Shown here piece by piece: positions 45,546 to 58,800 of a stretch of 64,000 nt of DNA. Source of the stretch: Macrotrachela quadricornifera (taxonomy: Eukaryota; Rotifera; Eurotatoria; Philodinida; Philodinidae); contig JAJEKB010021353.1 in NCBI GenBank assembly GCA_022393335.1, positions 1,543,036-1,607,035 on the forward strand, given 5' to 3'. Within the stretch, counting starts at the first letter, position 1. Every line of letters begins with the position of its first letter. The notes beneath the pieces are model-generated. The model was not told the origin of the DNA, did no database searches, and saw only the letters and a list, made by a program, of their open reading frames with translations. The position numbers were made by a program, and so were the translations under genes.

Positions 45546-47456
45546 GTCAAAATCACTAATTCGATAGATTTTGTGACAGATTCAGAGACAACTTCCTAAT
45601 AATGTCAAATAGAAATTTTCTAAAATTGAAACAGATGTTAGCGATCTAAATTTCAAAATGAAGCTCTTTCTCTATTATTTCTTCACATAATTTACGCATT
45701 CTCATCACTATTCTCCATGTCTGAAAAGTAGCACAAAGTTTTGATGCCGATTGTATCGTACATATATATACATCCTCATTCTCACATATAAAATTAATGT
45801 TACCCAGGCAGCATGCAAGTAACGAAGAAGTCAACGTTTTTACATTAAAACAAATTTTAATGCGTTAAAGAAAATACGAAAAAGATCAAGTTTCAAAACA
45901 TAAACTTTCACCAACATGGTTTTTTCCCATAAAAAAAAGATTGTTTTACTCGTTAAAATGTTCCCTTTTTACACATAAAAACGTCGAATTTTTCGTTACT
46001 TGTCTGATTTGGTAGTGTACGCTCGGTCAAAAAAAGCTAGACTGATAATTGTTTAAAATATAGTAGAAGTATTGCCAAAATCGCTAGCAGTAGCTTCGAG
46101 CCACCTCTGAAGTGGAATGAGACACTAATTTTTAATTTCTTTACCTTCACCAGTAGTGTTTTTTTCAAATGATTTGCAGAAACTTTGCAAGATGATACTA
46201 TCTTGCATATTGGTGGTTTTATAGCAAAAGCAGGGCCATAGAATGACATTTATAGTTTTAACTAATGAAATACACGTTTTTGAAAGTTAGAGAAACTTTT
46301 CAAATAGTTCGGCTCTGCTCGATATCGATTTTGTCGGTTTTACGCTGTTCTACTGAGTCAGTTTCAGCTGTGCATTTATTTAAAAAAGGAAAAGTGATTA
46401 CTAACAGAACTTGAATGAAACAGAAAATGAATTTCATTTGACATTTCGTAACTCCTACTGCGAATTGATGTGGATTTTCGATTAATGGTGCTCATGTTTT
46501 GGGAATCCTGATTTATTGATTCAAATCCTGATTTTTTCCTTGAAAATTCCTGTCCTGATTCCTGATTTTGTATGATAGGCCGCTGCGACCCCTGCTAATA
46601 TCATAGTTATTTTATCTGAAAGTATTTTAAGAAGTTATATTTTATTCAACTTCGAGAGATAAACAAGTTCATCAACTCATCAAGTATCTTTTTATCAGCC
46701 TTAATTCGAAATTTATATATGATTCTACAATTTGAAACAAGTAAATGTGATGAGCAAGCGGAAGATGTATTGATATTTGGTTATATCGACACCTTAGTCG
46801 ATTTTCTTGAATATATTTAAAATCCAAAATTTTTAAACCTACACAAAACAGTTATTTAAAAAAATCAATAAAAAGCCTTTTTTCCGACATGTATTATGAT
46901 TCATTTTCAAAAAGGAAGAACTATAAGCACGAATCCTTTTAGGATTTTCTTAGTCTCATTGATACCTACTCATAGACAAAATATGGAATCAAACACTTAT
47001 AAACAGTTGGGATAGTTCCCCCGTCAGTATTAGTATCAATAATAAATCAAATGGTCTGTCTGGGAATAAATGCACTCACCTTCTTGTTTACATAGTCAAT
47101 GCTCCTGCTAAAACTGTATCGATAAGAACTAGATAGTACGACACATTCACATTAAAAAATAGAGGAAATAACACTTAGAAGTCTACTGTATCAGTTTTAT
47201 ACTTCACTGACTAAAACAAAATATCATTATTAAATATGAAATACGATGAAGCCGTGTCAATAGAAAACGAGACAATTGTATCATGTTTTTCAATATTCGT
47301 TTGCAAATGCGATTAAAAAAACCTGTAACGGATCCGACGCAGCTGAATAGGGACAGAAATTCTGTAAATAAAACGCCTGTATCGGTAGGTTTCAAGTTAT
47401 TAGTATATGTTCGTATTGTTTTATTAAAATTGTGATATAAATAATAAATTTTTCAA
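45546..47456. other. Intergenic, nothing firm
   Basis: No supported gene. About 46495-46600 has iterated aatcctgatt/tcctgatttt words ending near ggccgctgcgacccct, possibly a hAT-like TE scrap. Confidence 0.4.
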
Positions 47457-48386
47457 TTACAAAGTTTGTCCTTCTTTGCCTGCCCACCATTTGATGATAA
47501 ATTCTTCGGCAGTTGTTGGTTTGATTTCGGGAAACTTTTTATTCAAAGTTTCTTGAATATCACATTCTCCTTGACATATAGCCACTAAAGCTTCTCGATA
47601 AAAATTACTCATTAGATTCGTTGGATTTGGATCCAATGCACTTAATGTCTGATCTACTGTCGTTCGTTTAACATTAAATTTCTTGCCTCTAACTTGTTCA
47701 CCTAGTTTGATCAGTTCATTCCATGTTATTCGACTACCCATCATTCCAAGTCTTTCATCCCATTTCTCTAAGTCAAGTGCAGCAGCAACAAATCGACCAA
47801 CATCTTCACCTCGAGTGACACAGAACGGCTCATCGCCTGTACCAACGATATCCGCTTCGCATTTATTGAAATCTACACCAAAAACAAAAGATTTCAAGTA
47901 AGGACTTGGTTTTTGTGGCGTTGCAAAATAATCCATAAAAATACCATTTGAAAATAAAGTATATTCAATACCTGATGCTTTGACTTTCTCAGAAACAGGT
48001 ACCTTTATTTTTCGATATAACTGCATGGCAGTATTTGCATCCGTATTACCAGCAAATTCTGACGGAGCAAATCGTTTAACTTTAGCTTCTAAACTGGCAT
48101 TCAGTAGATTTATTTGTGATTGAATACAAGAATCATCCATTGAAATTAGACAAACGATAACGGTATGTACTCCTTCTAATTCTTTAGCCAACGAACCATG
48201 ATCACTATAATCAACTTTGACGATTTGTACTCCATCAATTGTCAAATCTTTTGAAGAAGAAGAATCATGTCGAGTGAAGACTTTGACTTTGTATTTGTTA
48301 GTTGCAACAATCCCATCGACAACATGACGACCAATACCTCCTGTACCTCCAGCAATAACGATCGTTTTTTCTTTCTTCACATCCAT
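47457..48386 (-). CDS. NmrA-like / isoflavone-reductase-like NAD(P)-binding protein
   Basis: Single exon. I choose ATG 48386 (309 aa); the frame extends to 48419, but only to a GTG. The Rossmann nucleotide-binding motif is IAGGTGGIGRHVV (GGTGGIG at residues 13-19). RFAPSEFAGN follows the atypical-SDR/PCBER pattern, and TLFSNGIFMDYF resembles the fungal NmrA/isoflavone-reductase substrate region. Soluble, with no signal peptide. The family ranges from NADP-sensing regulators to ene/phenylcoumaran reductases; the substrate is unknown. Intronless in an intron-rich neighbourhood and closest in style to fungal proteins, so horizontal acquisition is plausible. Confidence 0.85.
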   Translation of the reverse strand: MDVKKEKTIVIAGGTGGIGRHVVDGIVATNKYKVKVFTRHDSSSSKDLTIDGVQIVKVDYSDHGSLAKELEGVHTVIVCLISMDDSCIQSQINLLNASLEAKVKRFAPSEFAGNTDANTAMQLYRKIKVPVSEKVKASGIEYTLFSNGIFMDYFATPQKPSPYLKSFVFGVDFNKCEADIVGTGDEPFCVTRGEDVGRFVAAALDLEKWDERLGMMGSRITWNELIKLGEQVRGKKFNVKRTTVDQTLSALDPNPTNLMSNFYREALVAICQGECDIQETLNKKFPEIKPTTAEEFIIKWWAGKEGQTL

Positions 48387-48606
48387 TTGTAATGAAGAAA
48401 AAATTATAAATGTGCACACCTAGTGATGTATTTATAAGCAAAAAGAAAGAAAAAGTACGATCAAGTATGCCTCGTACGTACAACGAACGAAAGAGAACGC
48501 AAAGAATGATTGTTATATATTTTTTCACACAGCTTATATGTTAGAGATATGTACCACGCATAAAAAGCAAGGTGACGCAGGTGGCTACCGACCGCCTCGT
48601 GACAGA

Positions 48607-48813
48607 TAACGAATCAAAGAATCTTTTCCACTGTTATCAGATGTATTGGAGTTTGAAAATGAAAGTATAGACCAATCTTCTAATTCAACTGTGGATTATA
48701 AACACAGAAAAAGAGATGATGAGGCTTATTTATTAGCAACAGTAGGTAGTAGAACAATTTTTGGTGAAGTTATCGGAATATATCAATGTTTGAGATCATT
48801 ACTTATAGAATAG
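48607..48813 (+). other. Open segment with coding-like composition, unknown
   Basis: About 68 codons open between stops. The charged stretch DYKHRKRDDEAYLLATVGSR leads into a hydrophobic end. No ATG start or domain was recognised. It lies upstream of the NmrA gene on the opposite strand. It may be an exon scrap of a TE or lost gene. Confidence 0.2.
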
Positions 48814-48986
48814 TTGAAAATTCTTGTTTTTATTGCTAACAAGTGAACCCTCCGAGATACCCAACGCCGATTCCCTTCATTCACACGTTCCTTCGTATAG
48901 GGCATCAAGATAGAAAAAAAGCTCAACGTGATTTCGACTAACAGCTCTTCTTTGAAGAGTTATGATCAATTTTCTGTGTTTCTCAG

Positions 48987-49955
48987 CCAAAATAGCCGAA
49001 AATTGAAAATCTTACAACTCAGACAAAAAAGATCGTATACACTTGAAATTTTCAGCACTACGAGAACACACGCATTGCTAATTGATCTGATGATTTTAAA
49101 TTATTTGGTTGTTTTATTCTAGATTTACAGAATTTTTGCTTGCCATGAAAAAATACACTTCTGCACTTGATTATAGTGTTGTCTTTTTGCAGTTTTATAT
49201 AATCATATGTATTCTGTTTATTAACATTTCGTGATAGAGAGTGCACGGTACTACCTACATTTTTCAATCATTGTTTCGCAGTTGACGAAGAGTAGAACGC
49301 AAAGGGTGTAATGCTACGAAAGAAGAAGGATCGAAAAATAAATGTTAAACGTATTTTCCTCAATATTTTAAGTAGTAAATCAAGAGAATTAACAGTCAGT
49401 CTTGCACAATATTACAGTGATCATGCACTTGTACCTTCTGTTGGTGACAAGAAGTGACTGCTCTTCAGTGATTTCTGGGATGGACAGAGAGCCGAAATGT
49501 TATATAACAAAAACAATACAATAAAAATAATTTTGAAAACAAATTCTAGTTCCTTTCAAAATGTTAACGACGATTGTTTTTCGTTTTCTGAAGCTCGTTG
49601 TTATCAACCAAATAGAAAGATTTTTGATAAAGACAGTATCTTTATAACGTGAGAGATATCTAGATGACAGATCGTACACAACGCCCATTCTCGAATGAAT
49701 CACGAAATAACTCACACAACATTGAGTTTCCTTAATTTCCGAGCTCTCAAACAACAATCAAATTTCTTGAGGTTCAAGAGTTCTTGTTTTTGAGCGATGA
49801 ACAAAAATCTCGAAAGTCAAGAATGAAACAATCAAATAATTTAAAATTTTCAGATCAATCAGCAACGTATGTGTCCTCGAAGTGCCGAAAATTTCAAGGT
49901 GATACGGACTTTTTTGATTGAATTGTAAGATTTCCAATTTTCAGCCATTTTGAAT
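48987..49955. mobile_element. Inverted-repeat element, about 150-165-bp arms
   Basis: Left arm about 48987-49135 and right arm about 49795-49955 are inverted copies (words gaaaattgaaaatcttacaa, cttgaaattttc, ttttaaattattt with inverses). The middle contains an open scrap at about 49320-49460 of no known family. Confidence 0.7.
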
Positions 49956-50572
49956 GGGAAAAATAGACAATCGACTATAACTTTTCAGACAGAAATAATA
50001 AGATTAAATATCAATACCTATACACAATGCTCCCTCATTTTCGTCGGATAGTTTTATTAATTTTTTAACACAATATGTATATATTTGTTTGTCAAAAACA
50101 AAATTGTTATTTGGCATTTTTTTATTGTTTCTTTCAATATTGTATAGCATATAAAATAATAAATCATAGAGAAACAATAGAAATCTTAGAATATTCAAAT
50201 GTAATTTTTCTTCTCAATAAAATATTGCACTTTCTACCTACATCCATCGACAATAAAACATCAAAAAGTCATACATAATTTTCAGAAAACAACATTCATG
50301 TCGCCGATCAAATCTACTGAACGTACAAGCCGCATTCGAGTACAAAACATTTTATTCATATATTTTATTCTACTAATTTCTTTAGATATCGATTGTCTCT
50401 CGATCAAAACATGTTCATAAAACAAAAAGTCTTGACTATTCATCAAAATTAAATAATGCAAAAGTCCAACGAGTTCATTCACTTTCAACAGTATATTCAT
50501 TTATAAATCTATTCAAATGTAGAATTTTTCTTTGTAAAACAGATAAATATTCCAGAACATATTCATACTAAT
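49956..50572. other. 5' flank of the LamG membrane-protein gene
   Basis: AT-rich. Upstream non-coding or additional 5' exons are possible; none could be proven. Confidence 0.35.
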
Positions 50573-53254
50573 ATGAATACACAAAAATCTGCAAAACAAT
50601 CTTTTAAAAAGAATAAAGTTGAAACATTGCAGTCACAAGTATGTTACAGCTCCTATTGAAATAATCAATAAAATATTATTTAGAAATTAGAAAATTCAAA
50701 ATCTGAAACAAGAAGAAAATCAAAAGTCTCAAAAATTTCTCGTCAACAATCACAATCACAAGTAAAAAACAAAATGAAACCTTTCAATAATAAAATCTTA
50801 CCTTTTTTTTGATTACTATTATATTAGAAATCAAGTACAATCAGTAGTATGACAACGATTAATATAAAATCAATTGAAAAGGATTCTTCAAATGAAAATA
50901 CTAGAAACAAAAACATAACATTCAACGATTTGGATCATATTTTTAATGGTAGTACTAACAAAATTTTGTCTGCATCATCAAATATTCAAGTATATAAAAA
51001 ATTAACATTTCTTTTTTTCTATTAATACAAATATATATATATATTTAGGATTCGAAATCAATTACGAATCTGAATAATGAGGTACGGTCAAAATCGACTG
51101 ATTCTTATCAGTCTCATCGTTCTAAGAAACTTCATGATATTAAGAAAATAAAACAAAAACGTCGAAAGTAAAAAGAAAAATATTATTTTCATTTCAATCC
51201 ATAATCTTGTTTTTTTGTTAAGACACAGATATTTCGGTTATACTTGTTGTCCTTGTTCACCAGTTTGTCTTGCACTTTCAATATTCTGTACTCTGCTATT
51301 ACTTGCTGCATTATCAGCAATACTTATTCTTCTTATTCCTATGAATAATAAAACAACAATAATGAGTCTGTTTAACAAAACTTGTATGATTTTATTAAAT
51401 ATTGAAATTTCATCTATTGTACATAGCAACGATTACGACTTCAGAAAATGAAGATAGTACAACAACTACATCCACAACAACGACGGTTAGTACAACTACT
51501 ACGTCTACAACAACTTCAGTTACATCAACTTCAACGACAAGTTTGTATAATTCGAATTTGTTGAATTCACATATTTTATGATTCTAAATTTGTTAATTTC
51601 TCGGTGAAAGTGATCATTTCACTCAAATATAGTCAATCTCTTTGTTCAACAGTAAACGCTCTTCCATTTTGAGAAAAAATATTTTTCAAGAATAATAAAT
51701 TATGTTTAATAGAAATCAATTTAATAACTTGTCTAATTTTAGTCCAATTAAACCCTTAATTGACATTTGTCGATCATTAAAAATAATCTAATTATGAATT
51801 CCTAAAGATTTGTTTTATTAATTTTTGTTCAGGCACAACTACAACAGCTTTTTACTGTGGTGTATCTTGTCTCAATCAGTCATGGATTGACAATTCAGCT
51901 GGTCTTGCTCTATGGCCATTTGATGGTTCATATAATGACGTAACTGGTAATTACAATGGTTTTTCATCTTCTAATTTACCTAGTTTTGTAACTGGATATA
52001 TCGGTCAAGCTGTTTCATTTAATGTATCATCTAAACAAGCGATGTTTACACCATATATACCTTTGAATAATGTTAGTTTCACAGTATCAGTATGGATCCA
52101 ACCAACTGGATATCCAAATCCAAGTGATTTTAGTATAGTTGGATTATGTCCAACCCAAACAACTGATTATTGTCTTCATATTAATATTCGAAATAAGAAA
52201 CTTTATTTTGGATTTTATTATAATGATTGTTCAGGTAATACAATAATTGCTTTAAATCAATGGATACATGCAGGATTTGTTTTTGATTCAAAAACAAAAA
52301 TCCAAACTATTTATTTGAATGGAATTCAAGATGGACAGGCTAGTGTTACTAGTGTATTACGAGTAGCATCAGGAAATTTTACGATTGGAACTAATCAAGG
52401 CGTTGTCATTCCGAATAATTATTTTCAGGTAAGGTAAAACATATTTTTCTACTAGAAAGTAAAGACTGTCTCTTAAAGAGTTAATCTTTAAGTTAGTATT
52501 ATGATAATGTCCTATTATTTAGGGTTATATCGATGAATTATCAATTAATCAACGAGCAAAATCTTCATGTGAAATACTTGAAATAGCAACATTATCTGCT
52601 CGCTTTAAATTTGATTCAACTTCACCATATAGTGATTCTGGTCCTAATCCAGTAGCAACAAATTCTTCAAGTACTTCGATTATTAGTGGTTATATAAATC
52701 AAGCTATATCATTTTCTGGTTCATCAACATCATATTTTCAAGCCTGGGGTTTCACTTCATTTGGTATTAACAATCAATCATTTTCAATTACATTTTGGAT
52801 CAAACCTGAAATTTTATCAGGTACACTTGTTCATTTATCAACATCATCATCAAGTACAGGATCTACTTGTTTTCCACTGTTGGGTTTCGCTTCAAATGGA
52901 TCAATTGTTGCACAAGTCTTGAAAAGTAATGTTACTATTGTAACGGCTACTGGTCCTATTTTACCTGTATCTTCATCATGGATTCCAATTGTGCAAACAT
53001 GGAGTTCAACAAATGGATTGAAATTATATGTAAATAATACACTTATTAGTTCTATGACAATTTCAACATTTATGACAAGTGGAATAACACCGAACTATTT
53101 GACATTGGGCAATTGTTTAAGTGGTTGTGGAGGATGTTCTAATGGATCAGTTGATTCACCAGGTCCATTTAAAGGTGCGATTGATGATTGGCGTATTTAC
53201 ACTAGAGAATTGACTTCTACCGATGTTTGTGCTCTGTTTTATGCCACTTCATAA
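50573..53254 (+). CDS. Type II membrane protein with Thr-rich stalk and two LamG/ConA-like domains
   Basis: Eight exons, phases all consistent: 50573-50638, 50684-50761, 50828-50989, 51049-51167, 51223-51365, 51427-51540, 51833-52428, 52523-53254; 669 aa. The start is tentative. Residues 1-140 are a Lys/Ser/Gln-rich cytosolic tail encoded by small exons ending in SQ or IQ. The Cys cluster YTCCPCSPVCLALS leads into a transmembrane helix (residues about 160-185). Exon 6 is a Thr/Ser mucin-like stalk. Exon 7 holds a first LamG_3/ConA-like domain (LALWPFDG, SVWIQPTG, GFVFDSKT, TIYLNG). Exon 8 starts GYIDELSINQRA, closing domain 1, then gives a second domain (ARFKFDST, ITFWIKPE, GAIDDWRIYTREL). 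Likely an adhesion or glycan-binding surface protein. The exon 5 donor (gtctgt) is non-consensus. Confidence 0.82.
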
Positions 53255-55811
53255 TCTTTTTTGTTTGTATATTATGTATTTAAACTAACAGATAAAAGTA
53301 TAAAATCAAAATTATAATTGATTGAAATATGATAAAATCTTATATAATCGGACATTTTTTCCCCTGAATTGTCGTTGGTTGTATGGAATGAGCTAAACTA
53401 GAGTCCATAAACCATACATTATCCATTTTTTTGAATATACCGCAAATAAGCGATAGATATATACTCCAGATATTTTGGAGAAATTCCAAGTTATGTTCTT
53501 CATAATTTTATTTCCTTGATTACACAGAAATGTTACCTGTAGGTATTTGAGGATTATCACAGCAAGAGACTTGCAGGTGTCAATCCTCTCTCGATCTTCC
53601 TCTAGACTTTAAGAAACATCATGTAAATTGTTTATCTACATAACCTTTAATGTAGGCCTATAATAATTCAATAGATTGAACAGGGGTGCAGAATATATCC
53701 TTCTGTGCCGACGCGCGTTGGGGGAAATTTCTTAAGTTTGGGAAAAATTATTGACTTTGGAATTATTTCTAATAGGAAATAATAAGAAAATTTTATTAGG
53801 TGAAAATATTATTTTATAGGTAAATGATCCAATACACTTATTGTCAAAAGTCTTCCTCCCCCATCTGCCCTTATTTTCTTTGTGTTGAACTATTGCTTCT
53901 AATTTTATACCAAATAAAAGCTCGTCAAAAATAACTGTATTTTTTCACCTGTTTGAACGGCACATGCTCTTATTTGAAGGACTTCATTTCATTTCATTTC
54001 ATTCGATTTGGGTCTTTTTACGTTTTCAGCAAATTGTTAAGTGAAAAGTTTCTGACTTATCAATAAACAGCTTACTCATTTTTGTCCATTATCATCTTTT
54101 CACGTAATGAAAGTTCGTCTATTCGACTAAAAATCCTGGTTGTAGTACTGTTCATGTTTGCTTATTTTCAAGGAAGTAGAATTGATTTTCTCCTATAGAC
54201 TCATGTGGGTTTTTTCCAACTTTCCGTGCTTGAATAATTACTATTGAGAATCGATAATGAGCTGTCAAAGAAAGTAATGGTGATCGATACAAATCGCATA
54301 TCTTTTCAATTCACCTTTAAGGAGAAAATAAATACAGAAGAAATCAATGATGCATGTTATTGATAGATAGGACTGCAATAGCTGCAGAAACACAACAATA
54401 AAAACATTAGTGATTCGTATATTTTGCTGTAAGATAAACCCGAATAGGTTTACTTTTTATACGTTTTTACAAATGTCGATAAGCATTTGAATCAATTACA
54501 CTCAATATTTGCTACAACCGGGACTACAAGTAAGATTTCTTTGTATATTGTTTTAAAATGAATAATAATAAATTATGATTTTATCCTCACGTTAAACTGG
54601 TACAATAATTATTTCAGAGAAGGGTGAAACAAATCCACAGGATGATCGGTACTTATCACGTTACTATTAACTTCATTAATTCTATTCTTTGATCTTCAGT
54701 CTTTTCTTCTCTAGCAACATAGTTTATTGTATCCGGTTTCCCCTTTTTTCGTTCCTTCCTTCTCTTCCATACATTTTTCTTCAAATTCAGTTCAGTCATA
54801 CCACAACTAAAGTCTATTTATAAGTAATGATTAAACCTTTAGCTATACACAGACTGGATCTTTTCGATACTTATCTTCCTGCTTATGTATAAAACGGTAA
54901 CAGGAATCAAAAACAATACAAAAAACTACTAGAATGAAACTGGAACTAATCATATTTTCTTGGATACAAATATCAATTATAATTCGAAGTTGAAAACTGT
55001 TTAAAAGCCATTTTAAAATATTTCTATTCTGTACATGTCACACATTTTCCATGATGGTGTAATCATTTGTTTCAAGAAAAAAATGAAGAAACAGTTAGCC
55101 TACATGTTATGAATGAGGAAAATAACCATTCTTTCAAACGCTACATATAGATGTACGTTCCTTTGACTGAAGTCAGGATCTTAATCTCAAAATTGACTGT
55201 GTGCTTGCCTGCAGAGTGCCACTAATGAAAAGAGATTTCGTCAGATCAATAGCGGAGGACAAGATAGTTCAACTCCTATACTATGAGGGTACCTTTAGGT
55301 CCTCAACCTTTATACTAGAGTAGTGTTCTTGTTTTCCTGATTGTCGCTGAGGGTCTAAATCTCGAAATTAGTTGTGTGTTCCTCTGCAGGGACGACTTCA
55401 GCCAATCAGATTTCATCATTACTAGAAAAATAGAAGAATACACTGTCGAAAACTTTCTACAGTCGAGGGACTTAGTGGCTCGTTCCGATCCACGCTACTT
55501 GTTTTTTATTCGTCACCAATAAAAAGAGTCGATTCAGACAAAATACGGTCAAAAATGTAGTACGCCCAAAATTGTTTTTACTAAATCAATTTGAAATGAC
55601 GTCTTTAACCTATATGTGATATTTTTCGAAATATTATGCATCAAATGTGTTTATGACATCGAACATTAAAATAGTGAATCACATGAAAATATCTTCAAAG
55701 ATGTGTTCTGTTCTCATACCAAAATATCATGGTTATTGTTGTCTGTTTGCAAAAGTAAAAAGAAAAAAAAAATTTGTCGTCATTCGCGCCGAGTGAAGTG
55801 TTAATAGAAAT
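53255..55811. other. Intergenic, 2.5 kb
   Basis: No gene recognised. About 55165-55260 and 55330-55480 are diverged copies of one repeat (aatctcaaaattgactgtgtg and aatctcgaaattagttgtgtg starts) around a single minisatellite-like unit at about 55270-55315. Confidence 0.45.
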
Positions 55812-58800
55812 ATGACTTCCTTTTCCAACATAGACATTTGCATCATACCAATGAATACTGCATCACAATCACTCAATTTGACATATAGATTTCAACTTAT
55901 TGTCGATATAAGAAGAACACAACCAAGACCGTTGTTTCAAGCATTTGGAAAATTTATTTACGAGGTTGAATGGATTAAACAACAAGGACCACCGATTGTT
56001 CTCCTTAAAATTGATGGAGCAAAAGCTAATCGTGAAGCTTCATTCTATGTTCAATTGAGTTGTCATCCACATATTGTTCGAACATTCGGTCTTGTCGAAA
56101 GTAAGCCCAATTCATTGATGTTATTACAAGAACGTGCACCGATGGGTGATCTGGGCGAATTATTGCGTGAAAATGTTTTTCGACCAACTGAGAAAGTCTT
56201 ATATGAGATATTTGTACAATTATGTGAGGCATTAATCTTTCTTGCATATAATGGTATAGTACATGGTGATCTTGCATGTCGAAATGTTCTCGTCTTTCGA
56301 TCAGATCCTAATGAGCCAATGAATAATTTAGTTAAATTGACCGATTTTGGATTGACTCGTGCAAGTTCACTTTATTCAATTGTCGATAGTTCATCAACCT
56401 CAACCATGAATATAGTACCCGTTCGATATGCAGCACCAGAAATTCTTCAAACAATGGATGGATCAAATTATTCGGAAAAATCTGATGTGTATGCAATGGG
56501 TGTCCTAATGTGGGAGGCATGCTCTGAAGGCACATTGCCTTATCAAATGATTGAAAGCGATGAAGATGTTCGACGTCGAAAACAGAATGATGAGAGATTA
56601 CCTCAACCTGCATCATGTAGTCCTCGATTGTGGACAATTATAAATCAATGTTGGCATCGAAAGCCCGATGTACGTCCGAATTTTTGGTTATTAAAACGGT
56701 CATTGTTGACTTTTCTCTTCGGATCACCAACGGAGTGAGTCATTCAGGTGACAGATCAATACTAAAAAAACAAACTTTTCCTATTTAGAATTTCGCCTGA
56801 ACCGATTAATAACGCAAGACCGGTGCATGAGGATTTGCCCGTAAGAGATCCAATGCAATGTCTTTCAGTGAATAATCGTACTAGATATGTGACAGCCAAT
56901 GAGGTTGAGACGAATGTTGATCAACAAGTTCTGAATAGACCAAATTTGCCAAATCGCCAGGTCAGTGTTTTTAACTGACGCGAAAAGATAAACGACTTGT
57001 ATTTTTATTTTCTTTTTTTTGAATTTTATTTTTTAGACGAATAGTAATCTGAATAATATATATACGTGTGTATTTTGTCAAGAGCACTTTGCATCACAAG
57101 CGGCTACAGATGAGCATGTTCTTCTTTGTTCCAATAAAACAGAATTCTGTCAGCAATGTCATCGATATATTCGACGAGGTGAATTTGCATATCATGTAGA
57201 CAATAACTGTGCCAATTTTGATGAACTACCAACACAAAATAATTCAACGCTACTGTCACAATTATCAAGTTCTCCTGATGATGATGAATATAGAGACATG
57301 TTTCACGAGAATCCATTCAGTAATCGACGAAAAAATGTTGTACATAATTCATCGAGACTAAGCAGAAGTAGATCTCTGTATTCTTCCTGTTATATTTGTA
57401 TGAGAAAAATCTTTTAGGAGCTTTAAATACTGTACAAGATGATATCAATTCAACACATACTCCAAATCAAGGTATTAAGTATTTACTAATTTTTTCTTAA
57501 TATTTTTTACTTGAGTCAATACAGTTTACTCATCAAGAAACAATCAGAATCATCCTGCTGACGTATGTAGTCGGACTGCTAATGTAATCTGAAAATTCTT
57601 TTTCTAACATTTCCTTTCACTAACACGATTTTTAGGCGAGCTTTACAGGACGAGAAACACGCAATCCAATAGTGAGCAGTACAATGTATGTTTCGTTTTT
57701 TTTCATTCATGAATCATCATTTCTATGTAAAGAAGGAATCGTGTGAATATCGAACATAGAAGAAGAGACCTTCAAGGTCAAGCACCTCCTACTACAGCCA
57801 TGAACAATCGTTCTGGTAAATCATTTTCAAATGTATGATTAATGATATTGTTAATGTTGAAATAGGTCAGCAAAGAGTAAGCATGAAGCTGATCAATGAG
57901 CATAAAAATAATACAGCTACCAAAGAAGATGATGAGAACTATCAACCATTTCGGCGAACACAAAGTTTCAATGCTGGATCGCATGCAACTAATCCTACTA
58001 GTATTTCTTCACGTTTCGCCAATGGGTCGTCATCATTAGCGCGATATAATCGAATTCAACAAGAAAGAACAGCGAATCAGTCAAATGATGGTAGGTTAAT
58101 AAAAAAGAAGCAGCATATATTGCTGTCATCATAATTCATTGAATCCTCTTTCATCCACCGTGTTTCATTTTGATCTTTTTTTTTGTGATTAGTTGAGAAT
58201 ACTTCCAATTTCAAAAACCAAAACACAAGTATTTCTCATTCAATTGATGCTCATCAATCGGCTAATCCTAATAATATTCATTATACACGTCGTCTTACTC
58301 AAGTAAATAACTTATATTCATACGAGGGAACCTTTGCATGTGCTTTCCTTCGATTGCAATGATTTTTTTGCTTGTAAATAGAAAATCGTGTCCTAGTAAC
58401 AACTCTAAAAGGGTTTGGGTTCCTATTGAGATTTGGCGAAACTTTGTTCAAAACTTCTAAATTTTTCTACTCAAGCTAGTCTAGTTGAGTATGCCTCGAG
58501 TCCTCCACAAGGATCTTTTGGAAATAGACATATTGAAAATCTGATAGTTTCGTCAAATGTCAATAGGAACTCAAACCCTTTTAGGATTATTACTAGGACA
58601 CGATTTACTAAATACAGGCAAAAAAATCATTGCAATCGATAAATCCTTCATTTAAATTGTAGAAGTTATCAAGAAATCCATCTACACCACCAAATCCAAC
58701 GTGAGTGCGAAATCACATCGATACCACATTTGATGGTTTCATTTTAAAAGAAAATAACTCGTATCAATCGAATTTTCCTAGGTCAACATCACCGGTACCA

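Noticed and set aside
48387..48419. N-terminal extension of the NmrA-like protein
   Set aside because: The upstream frame starts only at GTG; the first ATG at 48386 directly precedes the Rossmann motif.
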